Shown: positions 1-6,359 of the stretch, piece by piece
Position numbering within the stretch: the stretch's first letter is position 1
Layout: every line of letters begins with the position of its first letter
From: Anaerolineae bacterium
Lineage (GTDB): Bacteria; Chloroflexota; Anaerolineae; B4-G1; SLSP01
DNA: 6,359 nt
Reading direction: 5' to 3'
Assembly (NCBI GenBank): GCA_018055515.1
Contig: JAGPHL010000154.1
Span: 1 to 6,359, forward strand
The notes under the pieces: model-generated
Seen by the model: the letters and a program-made list of their open reading frames with translations, nothing else
Told to the model about the DNA's origin: nothing
The model's database searches: none
Translations under genes and position numbers: made by a program

Positions 1-1699
1 GCCAGATCTTCCAGATGTCCTCGTCGGAGACCATGCCACTCAAGCCATCGGAACACAGCAACAGCGCCGAGCCGGGATCGAGCAGCTGCTCGAACAGATC
101 CACTTCCGTTCGAGGATGATCTCCGATCACGCGGTAGATGACGTTGCGCTGCGGATGCTGCGCCGCTTCCGCACGGGTGATCTGCCCGGTGGCAACCAGG
201 CGCTCGACCAGCGAGTGATCCACCGTCACCTGACGAATGCCCTCCACATCCAGGTAATAGCACCGGCTGTCGCCGATGTTGGCGATCAGCGCCCGTCCGC
301 CGCGGACGAAAGCCATCGTCAGCGTGTTGCCCATGTCATTGCCGGCGGCAATCCGCTGCTCATACACCGCTTGATTGGCAGCCTGCACGGCAGCCGTGAG
401 CCAGGCGCGCCCATCAGGAAGGGGCTTTCCCGCCGCCAGCAGGGGCAACAGCTCAGCGGTGACCCGCTGCGCCAGCACGCGCGACGTCAGTTCACTGGCC
501 ACGTCACCCGCCTCATGCCCCCCCATGCCATCCGCGACGACGTACAGCCCTACCGGTTCGCACACTGATTTGAACACCGAGGTGAATTCCACGGTCAACA
601 GGCTATCTTCATTCAACGACCGCACGCGCCCGACGTCCGACCGCCGCCCGGCCACCAACGTCGCGCTGGTCGGATGGCGCAGCTCGTCCAGGCAGGCTTC
701 CAGCTCCGCCGTGAACGTCTCCGCCATGAGCGCCTGCGGCGTGTTGAGGGCCTGATAGAGCAACGTCTTGAGCCGGGGCGAAAAGGGCATGTCCGTGCTG
801 AGCTGCGTCTGTCCCGTCATCAAATACAACAGCACGGAAGCCAGACCCTGAATGTCGTGCGAGAGCAGTTCATTGAGCGCCTCGCCCGTCGTCCGCTGCG
901 CCGGCGGGATCACGCAGGCGCGATTCAAATTCGTCCACAGCGGCGTCGTACCGTCGAAGACGATGTGAGTAGGGCTGATCGTCTGCAACGTGACTTGATG
1001 CCGGTGCAGGTACGTGAGCGCCTGTCCCAACGCGACGCCCCACGCCAGGACGGTGTTGAGCTCCTGGGGGATGGACAACGTCGCCGCCGAGGGCAAGGGG
1101 AATTCGGGCACCACGCGATACTGCCGCGGCGGGCCGTAAGGCGCCTCGGTGAAAATCGCCGTCGAAAGCCGCAGGCCGGGATGTTGCAGGCGCAGCGCGA
1201 GCAATTGCGCCTCCTGCGCGAAGGCCTGCGGGTCGGCGCTCTCATGCAGGCGATAGCGCAAGTTAATCGTCGGCGTGTCCCCGCGCTCGGCGCCACAGCT
1301 CTCACAATACCGCTCGTCGGCTGCCTCGGAGACGTGATGGCATTGCGCACACACCCACACCGGCTGGCGATCCAGCGCCAGGTACTCGTTGATGTGAGGA
1401 CCCGTCGAGCGCACTTCCAACACGGCATACCGCTCCTGCCCTACGAGTGCGCCTTCGGGCAGGGGGGCGAACGCGCTGGTGAGTCCGGGCAAGGGCGCCG
1501 TTACCGGGCCTTCGCGCGTCGCGGCCGGCGCGGCGGCCTCGGACGACGCCTCTGGAGCGTCCGTCATCGGCTGCGTTCCGCTGCGAATTTCATCCGCGGC
1601 CTCAACCGTGACGCCATTCTCAGGTCCCATGTCGTGGCCACACTTCTGGCAAAACCGCGCCCCATCGCGATTCTCAGTGCCGCAGGCTGGACATTTCAT
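1..1699 (-). CDS. Zinc ribbon - pseudokinase - PP2C Ser/Thr phosphatase fusion (3' end outside window)
   Basis: Hand translation from ATG at 1699 is open to base 1 (566 residues, no stop), so the C-terminus is missing. Domains in order: zinc ribbon at residues 3-20 (C3, C6, C17, C20); Ala/Pro/Glu-rich linker to about 80; a protein-kinase-like region at about 81-345; PP2C phosphatase from about 346 onward. PP2C motifs are clear: RSLNED (N363-E364-D365), ADGMGGHEAG (D390), GNTLT, NIGDSR (D477), DHSLV and CSDGL (D551), which supply the acidic metal ligands of a Mg/Mn-dependent phosphatase; the final Asp-Asn motif would lie beyond the window. The kinase-like part keeps an alpha-C-like stretch with E163 but has LQT for HRD, S242 for the Lys, H245 for the Asn and NLN for DFG, so it should not phosphorylate. 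A second ribbon (C117, C120, C132, C135) sits inside its N-lobe. No membrane segment is seen, so it is probably cytosolic. It follows the FHA gene by 3 bases and is presumably co-translated. The phosphatase call is firm; the pseudokinase call is inferred from motif alignment by eye. Confidence 0.93.
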   Translation of the reverse strand, partial: MKCPACGTENRDGARFCQKCGHDMGPENGVTVEAADEIRSGTQPMTDAPEASSEAAAPAATREGPVTAPLPGLTSAFAPLPEGALVGQERYAVLEVRSTGPHINEYLALDRQPVWVCAQCHHVSEAADERYCESCGAERGDTPTINLRYRLHESADPQAFAQEAQLLALRLQHPGLRLSTAIFTEAPYGPPRQYRVVPEFPLPSAATLSIPQELNTVLAWGVALGQALTYLHRHQVTLQTISPTHIVFDGTTPLWTNLNRACVIPPAQRTTGEALNELLSHDIQGLASVLLYLMTGQTQLSTDMPFSPRLKTLLYQALNTPQALMAETFTAELEACLDELRHPTSATLVAGRRSDVGRVRSLNEDSLLTVEFTSVFKSVCEPVGLYVVADGMGGHEAGDVASELTSRVLAQRVTAELLPLLAAGKPLPDGRAWLTAAVQAANQAVYEQRIAAGNDMGNTLTMAFVRGGRALIANIGDSRCYYLDVEGIRQVTVDHSLVERLVATGQITRAEAAQHPQRNVIYRVIGDHPRTEVDLFEQLLDPGSALLLCSDGLSGMVSDEDIWKIW

Positions 1700-1702
1700 C
1701 GC

Positions 1703-2473
1703 TCAGGCCCCCTTTCCCGCACGGAAGGTGAACACAACGCCGCCGATGCCCACCTTCCAACCGTCACGCAATAGATTTCGTCCCGTGCGCTGCCCGTTAA
1801 TGTAGATGCCGTTGCTGGAATTCAAGTCGGCGATAATCCAATCCTCGCCCTGCTTGAAGATCCGCGCGTGATGCGCCGAAACAGTCTCCCCGCCGGGGAA
1901 GGCCGGGCCGATGACGAGCTGATTATCTGCCGCGCGCCCGATGGTGAAACCCTCGGCGACGAGCATGAAGGTCTGCGTCTGGCCCCCGACATCCGTGGCG
2001 ACCAACCGCGCCGGCGCCGGAGGCGTCGGCGGCGTCGCCGGCTTCAACGGCATGATGGGACGGGTCCCCGTACGCTTCGGCTGGCGTGTCTTGCGCTTTC
2101 TGAAAAACAGCACGAGCAATCCCACGAAAATCAGCCCCAACACCGCGACCATGATGCCCGCAAACATGACGGGGTTTTCCCGTACCCACCCTGTCAGCCC
2201 GCCAGGGGAAGGCGGCGGGAGCGTCGGAGTGAGCGCCGGCGTCTCAGACGGCGGGATCTGAAGGGCTGAGGTTACGGCAGAAGTCGCGGTCGGCTGCGGC
2301 GTTGACGTCGGAGTGCTCAGCGGCGAGGTGCCCTGCAAGAACAGCCTCGGCGGCCGCGCCAGCGGGGGAACCGCCGCTGCAGCCCAAGCGCGGCACGGCA
2401 CCGTCCACAGGCCGATCAAGAAGAGCAATAAGCCCACAGTAGCAAGCAAAACTCTGGTCTGTTTTTGATTCAT
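1703..2473 (-). CDS. Membrane-anchored FHA (forkhead-associated) domain protein
   Basis: 256 residues from ATG 2473; an in-frame ATG at 2551 is rejected because the strong AAAGGTGAG site is just before 2473, the signal sequence then lies at the N-terminus, and the promoter candidate falls between the two starts. Residues 1-31 look like a signal peptide (Lys/Arg, hydrophobic 9-23, possible AWA cleavage at 29-31). Residues 49-90 are Pro/Ser/Thr-rich (29 of 42). A membrane helix spans about 102-124, followed by a very basic stop-transfer stretch (RKRKTRQPKR), so the C-terminus is predicted to be cytoplasmic. The FHA domain covers about 155-251 with the phosphothreonine-reading signature complete: G179-R180, S199-x-H201-H202, DLNSSNG (216-222) and N226-G227. 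Expected role: binding of phosphothreonine proteins at the inner membrane face. It heads a probable operon with the PP2C gene downstream, which suggests that it recruits substrates or partners of that phosphatase. Its specific ligand is unknown. The FHA call is very sure; a cleaved signal peptide versus an N-terminal anchor is not resolved. Confidence 0.93.
   Translation of the reverse strand: MNQKQTRVLLATVGLLLFLIGLWTVPCRAWAAAAVPPLARPPRLFLQGTSPLSTPTSTPQPTATSAVTSALQIPPSETPALTPTLPPPSPGGLTGWVRENPVMFAGIMVAVLGLIFVGLLVLFFRKRKTRQPKRTGTRPIMPLKPATPPTPPAPARLVATDVGGQTQTFMLVAEGFTIGRAADNQLVIGPAFPGGETVSAHHARIFKQGEDWIIADLNSSNGIYINGQRTGRNLLRDGWKVGIGGVVFTFRAGKGA
1708..1715 (-). promoter_or_regulatory. Ribosome binding site of the PP2C fusion gene
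   Basis: The minus strand reads AAAGGGGG, ending 8 bases before the ATG at 1699. It lies within the last codons of the FHA gene, which fits translational coupling. It supports the start at 1699, whose product begins directly with the zinc ribbon (MKCPACG). Confidence 0.6.
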
Positions 2474-2477
2474 GGCA

Positions 2478-2486
2478 CTCACCTTT
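2478..2486 (-). promoter_or_regulatory. Ribosome binding site deciding the FHA gene start
   Basis: The minus strand reads AAAGGTGAG, four bases before the ATG at 2473 (GGTGA core five bases away). It favours 2473 over the upstream in-frame ATG at 2551, whose extra 26 residues show no family-like features. Confidence 0.65.
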
Positions 2487-2510
2487 GGGGTAGGAAGGCT
2501 ATGTGTTCTA

Positions 2511-2539
2511 ACTATACAGCAGTTAGGCGTAATATGCAA
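2511..2539 (-). promoter_or_regulatory. Sigma-70-type promoter candidate for the FHA/PP2C operon
   Basis: On the minus strand a -35-like TTGCAT (2539-2534) and a -10-like TATAGT (2516-2511) are separated by exactly 17 bases. The -10 matches TATAAT at 5 of 6 positions; the -35 matches TTGACA at only 3 of 6. The surrounding 2500-2540 stretch is visibly more A+T rich than the flanking genes. Transcription would start near 2504, giving a leader of about 30 bases before the ATG at 2473. This makes the FHA and PP2C genes a transcription unit that can be expressed separately from the transglutaminase cassette. It was found by eye and is not tested. Confidence 0.5.
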
Positions 2540-2603
2540 GCGAGGATGCAACGGATCTCGTCAGAGCCGGGAAAACACCAAAGAGCCCCAACATTCTATG
2601 CGG

Positions 2604-2671
2604 CGCCGAAGTGACCTCGGCCCCCGCGCTTCGGTGTGATGGCCTGGGGCAGGCCGGGGATGGCATCCCGG
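2604..2671 (-). other. Cluster of three short inverted repeats after the transglutaminase gene
   Basis: Three hairpin-forming repeats follow the transglutaminase stop. In transcript order: 5 bp arms 2669-2665/2661-2657 with a 3-base loop (plus two further pairs beyond a one-base bulge); 5 bp arms 2655-2651/2645-2641 with a 5-base loop; 6 bp arms 2634-2629/2611-2606 with a 17-base loop. No T-run follows any of them on the minus strand, so this is not a textbook intrinsic terminator. It may still slow or end transcription, or protect the 3' end of the upstream message. The rest of 2474-2679 holds only the promoter and ribosome site described separately; no gene is seen there. Confidence 0.35.
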
Positions 2672-2679
2672 ACCCGCGC

Positions 2680-5208
2680 CTAATAGCGCTGGTCCATCGG
2701 CGAAAGTTGGGAAGGCTCAGTCAGAGAGGACTCGCTCCTCTCCAACAGCAAGCGCTCCAGGAACGTGCGACGTCGCGCCCACCAACGGGCCAGCAGCAAA
2801 CGCCAAAACAGGCCGCGCCAGGCAGCCAACGCCGCCCGCTGTTCTTCCCGCCCCAGAGGAGCGGCGGCGTACCAGACGCGGACGTACAACTCACACAGCA
2901 GCCGTGCCTCCCCGACTGCAGCGGGCGCCAACACCCCAGCGGCCCGTTGTCCTTCCGCCAACGCCGTCAGCCGCGCCGTGAGGCGCTGCGAGAACTCATA
3001 GGGAGTATCACCCGGCAAATCCCCCACCCCCACTCGGGCCGCCTGGCGCCGCAAACGATGGTAAAGCGCCGTGACCGCAGCCTGCGGCGACCGCAGACGC
3101 AACACCCCCAATTCCACCTGGCTGAAAATGACGACGCCCAACACGGCTAGCGCCAGCAGGATCGGCAGCCCCCAATACCAGCGCGCCAGCGCCCGTTCAA
3201 GAGGCGACGGGGGCGGACGCAATGACTCCTCGAGAGCGGGCCATTCGCGCGGCTCCGGCTGATCCGACCGCACGAACGTCGCGCGTCCGCTGGTCGGCTC
3301 GAAGGGAATCCAGCCGTAGCCCGTGAAATACACCTCCACCCAGGCGTGAGCGTCGGCCTCGGTGACGATGTACGCCGCCTGCCAGGGATCATACGTGCCG
3401 GAGGCATAGCCCACCGCCAGGCGCGCCGGCAAGCCGGCCGCCCGCGCCAGCACCACCATCGCCGAGGCGTAGTAATCGCAATAGCCGCGCCGGGCCACAA
3501 AGAGGAAATAATCCACCACGTCCGCGCCGGCCGCCGGCAGAGGGACGTTCAAGGTATAGGAATAGGTCGTGCGCAGATAAGTCTCGATGGCCGTCGCCCG
3601 GTCATAGGGCGTGGGCGCGGTCGCCGTGAGGTCGCGGGCAAGGCCCAACACCCGCTCCGGGACGGAATCAGGCAGCGCGAGATAGCGCTCCACAATCCAC
3701 GGCGGATAGGAGCCCTGGACTTCGCGGAGCTGCTCGACGCCAGCCATGGGCACCAGGGAATCCGCCCGGTAGACGTCCGCGACGGTCGTCGCGGCGAACG
3801 AGTCACCGGAAACGCGCCACGCCACCTGATAAGCATAATCCACGGCCACCAGCTGCCCGGCGGTGTGGACCAGATTCCCCACGTCCCGCAGCACTCGCAC
3901 GTCCTGCCGCAACATGCGGTGATAGGGCAATTCGACATAGGAAGCGGCGCCGGGTTCATAATCCACAATCGCATACGACGACGTGTTCCACCCCTGCCCG
4001 GTATACACGTCGTAGGTGATGCTGCGCCAGTAATAGGCCGTCGGGCGAACGCCGGGCGGAAGCGTCTCCATCGGGGGCATTTCATGCGTGCGGATTTCCA
4101 TGACGAGGTTCTCGCGAAGATCCGGGCCGGTACCCAGCAGATGCCGTCGCGGCAGGCCCCCTGCGCTGGCGCGCGTCAATTCCGGGGCGCGATCCTGCCG
4201 CGGACGTTGCTCCACACCCAGCGATTCCGCCACGGCGCCCGTTTCTTCGCCGGGCTTCTGGGTCAGCTCGCGCACCTGCTCCACGATCTTGTCAATGGAG
4301 ATGTTCGGCACGATGAAAGCCAGCAGGACCAGCGCGACCGTGATCAACGCTGCAGCGCCCAGCAAGTCGCCGCGGATATCGCGAGAGAAATCAATCCCCG
4401 CAGCTTCCCAGCGTTTCTCACGGTTGAAATGCGCGGTCACCGCGAGCAACAGCAGCGACCACCCCATGAGAAAGATCAACGCCACCGTCTCGGCCCACGC
4501 ATACGAAAGGACCGTCCCCAGCAGGATGCCCAGCGGCGTGACGGCCTCCAGCGCCTGTCGGCGCCGGTGCAACAGCCATCCCGCCCACAGCGCCGCCACC
4601 CACAATAACACCCCCCACACCAGCGTCGCCGCCACGGGATCATAAATCGGCTCGCCGCGAAAGAACAGCTGCAACCAATCGCTCGCGCGGCTCCACAGCG
4701 TGCTCGTCGCCACGCCCAGCTCCCCCAGCTTCTGCGCCAGCAAGCCCGGATCCGGCGCCGGACGTCCGACAGGCTCCAGCCCCAACCACGAGGGCGCGTG
4801 CAGAATGAGGTTGGCCCACAGCGCGCGGGCGCCATCGGACACATAAGCCATGAGGGACCGCAACACGTCCAGCAAGAGCTTATCAAGCCGCCCCACCCGC
4901 ATGAAGACCGCCACGATCCCTGAAAGCGCCGCGATAAGGGCGACCAGCCACGGCTTGAGTTTGGAGGCTCCCAGCACCCATCCCAACAGCAACGCCAGGG
5001 CGCCCACCAACCACAGGAGCATGAATTCCAGCCCGCGCACCACACTCGCCATCCCACTGGCGACACTTCCCAGAATTGCCAGTGCCAGCACGAGCATGGC
5101 GAGGTTCCATCCTCCGACACGCCGCGCCAGGGAACGCAGCCACCGCTTCACCGGGGAGGGCTGTTCGGTCTCGCCATGGGAGGGCAAAGGAGCCTCTCGC
5201 ACGCTCAT
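2680..5208 (-). CDS. Membrane transglutaminase-like protein, TgpA-type, with DUF4129-like C-terminus
   Basis: 842 residues, ending MDQRY-TAG. Seven predicted membrane helices come first (about 35-57, 61-80, 85-103, 194-213, 225-239, 241-259, 282-301). An extracytoplasmic region of about 302-677 then contains the transglutaminase-like core, followed by helix 8 (678-697) and a cytoplasmic alpha-helical tail (about 705-812) resembling DUF4129. Positive charges after helices 2, 4 and 6 support this topology. The Cys-His-acid triad is visible: C577 in GYCDYYAS, H621 in DAHAWVEVYF and E637 in PFEPT. The family is papain-like; its members act as transglutaminases, proteases or amidases, and the substrate here is unknown, though a cell-envelope protein or peptide is likely. 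The start at 5208 is chosen for its GGAGGT site and 4-base overlap with the DUF58 stop; the same frame is open up to an ATG at 5649, but those residues are only antisense-like read-through of DUF58 coding sequence in another frame. DUF58-transglutaminase pairs are a known arrangement, often beside a MoxR ATPase, which would lie further upstream if present. Confidence 0.93.
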   Translation of the reverse strand: MSVREAPLPSHGETEQPSPVKRWLRSLARRVGGWNLAMLVLALAILGSVASGMASVVRGLEFMLLWLVGALALLLGWVLGASKLKPWLVALIAALSGIVAVFMRVGRLDKLLLDVLRSLMAYVSDGARALWANLILHAPSWLGLEPVGRPAPDPGLLAQKLGELGVATSTLWSRASDWLQLFFRGEPIYDPVAATLVWGVLLWVAALWAGWLLHRRRQALEAVTPLGILLGTVLSYAWAETVALIFLMGWSLLLLAVTAHFNREKRWEAAGIDFSRDIRGDLLGAAALITVALVLLAFIVPNISIDKIVEQVRELTQKPGEETGAVAESLGVEQRPRQDRAPELTRASAGGLPRRHLLGTGPDLRENLVMEIRTHEMPPMETLPPGVRPTAYYWRSITYDVYTGQGWNTSSYAIVDYEPGAASYVELPYHRMLRQDVRVLRDVGNLVHTAGQLVAVDYAYQVAWRVSGDSFAATTVADVYRADSLVPMAGVEQLREVQGSYPPWIVERYLALPDSVPERVLGLARDLTATAPTPYDRATAIETYLRTTYSYTLNVPLPAAGADVVDYFLFVARRGYCDYYASAMVVLARAAGLPARLAVGYASGTYDPWQAAYIVTEADAHAWVEVYFTGYGWIPFEPTSGRATFVRSDQPEPREWPALEESLRPPPSPLERALARWYWGLPILLALAVLGVVIFSQVELGVLRLRSPQAAVTALYHRLRRQAARVGVGDLPGDTPYEFSQRLTARLTALAEGQRAAGVLAPAAVGEARLLCELYVRVWYAAAPLGREEQRAALAAWRGLFWRLLLARWWARRRTFLERLLLERSESSLTEPSQLSPMDQRY

Positions 5209-6359
5209 GCCAGAGACCTCCAGGGAGTATCGGACGCCGACCGTTGGACCGGTACGGCCTTGCCCGTGCCCAACACTTTCCATTCCCAATGTCCCTGGAC
5301 GCCGGGATGCGCCAGCGGATGGTCGAGCAGGTCCTGTGTGATCACAACATTGGCCACGCCGAGCTGATTCAAGGTCGCGCGGGCCGCAGCGACGCTGCCC
5401 GATCCGCCAAAAGAGACGGGATCCAGCAACAACACCGTCGGGACCACCCCGCGCCGCAAAAGCGGGACGAGCTTCTCCAGCCACGGCCCCTCCACAGCCG
5501 GCGTGATGATGATCAACGTCGTGCGCTGCCCCAATGTCGGCTGGACCCGCTGCAGCAGCTCGGCAAGGGAACGCCGGCCACGGTTGACGAGCGCCAGGGT
5601 GCGGAGAATTTCCCAGCGCTGCCCCTCCCCGCTTTGAGGCGGCAACCACACCAGTTCCTCGCCGTGGGCCACCAGTCCCACCGCGCGCCGCGCCCGCAGA
5701 CCGCGATCCGCCAGGGAGGCAGCCAGAATCACCCCCAGTTCATCGGTGGAATTCTCCCCTACGCCAACCTGCACCCGCGCGTCCATGTCCAGGAGGATCC
5801 ACCAGTCGCCCGCCGGCGTGCCATCAAACAGGCGGACGTAGAGCTCCTGATGGTGCGCGGAAAGCTTCCAGTGCACCCAGCGACGGCTGTCGCCGGGAAC
5901 GTAGGGGCGCACACTCGAAGCGCTGACGACCCGGTCGAGCGCGTTGGCGCGCGGACGGCCCTCCCCCGACCGGCCGCCCGGCGCGACCTCGATGGGGGGC
6001 AAGGGGACGATCGGCGGCAACACCAGCAAGGGCATGGAAGCCGGATAGGACAGGGCGACGGTGTAAACGCCGAAGGGATCGCCCGTCCGCACGTTGGTCG
6101 GACCGAGGTAAAACAATCCCCGCCGCGTGCAAACGGATTCTCGATGCCAGCGGATGGAGCTGCGACTGGCAACGCCGGTGCCGCGACTCGCCCGATAGCC
6201 GGGCAACGTCGAAAGGTCCTCCACCTCTACCCAGAGCGCCGGCAGCGCCGCATCGTTCGCCAGGTTGAAACGCTCGATCAGGCGATCCCCCACCTGCGCC
6301 CAGCCGAAGCGCATCTCGCGGGTAAGGCTCAGCTTCGCACGCAGGGAAAAGGCCCAGTA
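5205..6359 (-). CDS. DUF58 domain protein (5' end outside window)
   Basis: The frame is open to the window edge, giving 384 visible residues; the ATG at 6314 is internal, because the residues before it (YWAFSLRAKLSLTRE) continue the family pattern. The N-terminal membrane helices typical of the family are therefore missing from view. Early residues (GWAQVGDRLIERFNLAN, about 19-35) match the usual segment after the helices, followed by a beta-rich region. The DUF58 signature RPYVPGDSRRWVHWK lies at about 151-165 and is followed by LFDG. The C-terminal part looks like a von Willebrand A-type fold: WWILLDMDAR (about 186-195), then TLIIITPAVEG and VPTVLLLDP strands. The first-strand motif is DMDAR rather than DxSxS, so metal binding by a full MIDAS is doubtful. 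The biochemical role of DUF58 proteins is not settled; they are often found with MoxR AAA ATPases and membrane transglutaminases, as with the overlapping gene here. The domain call is firm; the function is open. Confidence 0.9.
   Translation of the reverse strand, partial: YWAFSLRAKLSLTREMRFGWAQVGDRLIERFNLANDAALPALWVEVEDLSTLPGYRASRGTGVASRSSIRWHRESVCTRRGLFYLGPTNVRTGDPFGVYTVALSYPASMPLLVLPPIVPLPPIEVAPGGRSGEGRPRANALDRVVSASSVRPYVPGDSRRWVHWKLSAHHQELYVRLFDGTPAGDWWILLDMDARVQVGVGENSTDELGVILAASLADRGLRARRAVGLVAHGEELVWLPPQSGEGQRWEILRTLALVNRGRRSLAELLQRVQPTLGQRTTLIIITPAVEGPWLEKLVPLLRRGVVPTVLLLDPVSFGGSGSVAAARATLNQLGVANVVITQDLLDHPLAHPGVQGHWEWKVLGTGKAVPVQRSASDTPWRSLA
5216..5221 (-). promoter_or_regulatory. 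Ribosome binding site deciding the transglutaminase start
   Basis: The minus strand reads GGAGGT, seven bases before the ATG at 5208, inside the last codons of the DUF58 gene. This near-perfect site, together with the ATGA overlap, fixes the start and argues against the 147-residue longer version from 5649. Confidence 0.75.

Noticed and set aside
925..1428. Minus-strand ORF of 167 residues inside the PP2C fusion gene
   Set aside because: It is in a different frame from the 1699-1 reading frame, rich in Arg/Cys/Ser and without motifs; it is a shadow.
674..1774. Plus-strand ORF of 366 residues
   Set aside because: It is antisense to the hand-translated zinc ribbon/PP2C gene. The product is Arg/Gln-rich with no recognisable motif, as expected of the reverse frame of a high-GC gene.
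2380..2473. Possible lipoprotein signal in the FHA protein (Cys27 after TVP)
   Set aside because: Pro just before the Cys and no Leu-x-Gly/Ala/Ser pattern; the sequence fits a standard signal peptide or anchor better than a lipobox.
2474..2551. N-terminal extension of the FHA protein to an ATG at 2551
   Set aside because: It would place 26 residues before the signal peptide and run across the promoter candidate; no good ribosome site was noted, unlike at 2473.
3346..4608. Plus-strand ORF of 420 residues
   Set aside because: It is antisense to the transglutaminase gene. The product is His/Arg/Gln-rich without domain signatures, and the opposite strand carries clear catalytic motifs.
5209..5649. 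N-terminal extension of the transglutaminase to an ATG at 5649
   Set aside because: It would overlap DUF58 by more than 440 bases in another frame, with low-complexity sequence unlike the family. The start at 5208 has a GGAGGT site and gives the expected short cytoplasmic N-terminus.

Overview
The window holds two divergent-in-function but co-oriented gene cassettes, all read on the minus strand. Base composition looks high in G+C and coding is dense. The proteins (a DUF58 protein paired with a membrane transglutaminase that has a DUF4129-type tail, and an FHA protein paired with a zinc-ribbon/PP2C protein) fit a free-living bacterium. My best guess is Chloroflexota, from the style of the gene neighbourhood, but nothing here proves the phylum: there is no rRNA, tRNA or marker gene.

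Layout in transcription order, right to left: (1) 6359-5205, the C-terminal 384 residues of a DUF58 protein whose start lies beyond the window. (2) 5208-2680, an 842-residue membrane transglutaminase-like protein (TgpA-like, DUF4129 tail) that overlaps the DUF58 stop by 4 bases (ATGA). (3) 2679-2474, about 200 non-coding bases with three short inverted repeats, then a promoter candidate (TTGCAT-17-TATAGT) and a good ribosome binding site. (4) 2473-1703, a 256-residue membrane-anchored FHA protein. (5) 1699-1, the first 566 residues of a multidomain protein, zinc ribbon - kinase-like domain - PP2C phosphatase, running off the left edge. It starts 3 bases after the FHA stop. Because it has no stop inside the window it is easily missed by simple ORF calling; I translated it by hand and the frame is open from 1699 to base 1.

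How the genes may work together: cassette A (DUF58 + transglutaminase) is the common partner set of MoxR-type AAA ATPases, and probably acts at the cell envelope. Cassette B reads as a Ser/Thr phospho-signalling module: the FHA domain, held at the inner face of the membrane, would bind phosphothreonine proteins, and the co-translated PP2C would dephosphorylate targets. The most unusual item is in gene 5: the kinase-like domain has lost all recognisable catalytic residues (HRD, Lys, Asn, DFG) and seems to carry a second four-cysteine zinc ribbon inside its N-lobe, so it is probably a pseudokinase regulatory module fused to a phosphatase. No mobile elements, CRISPR arrays or RNA genes were seen.
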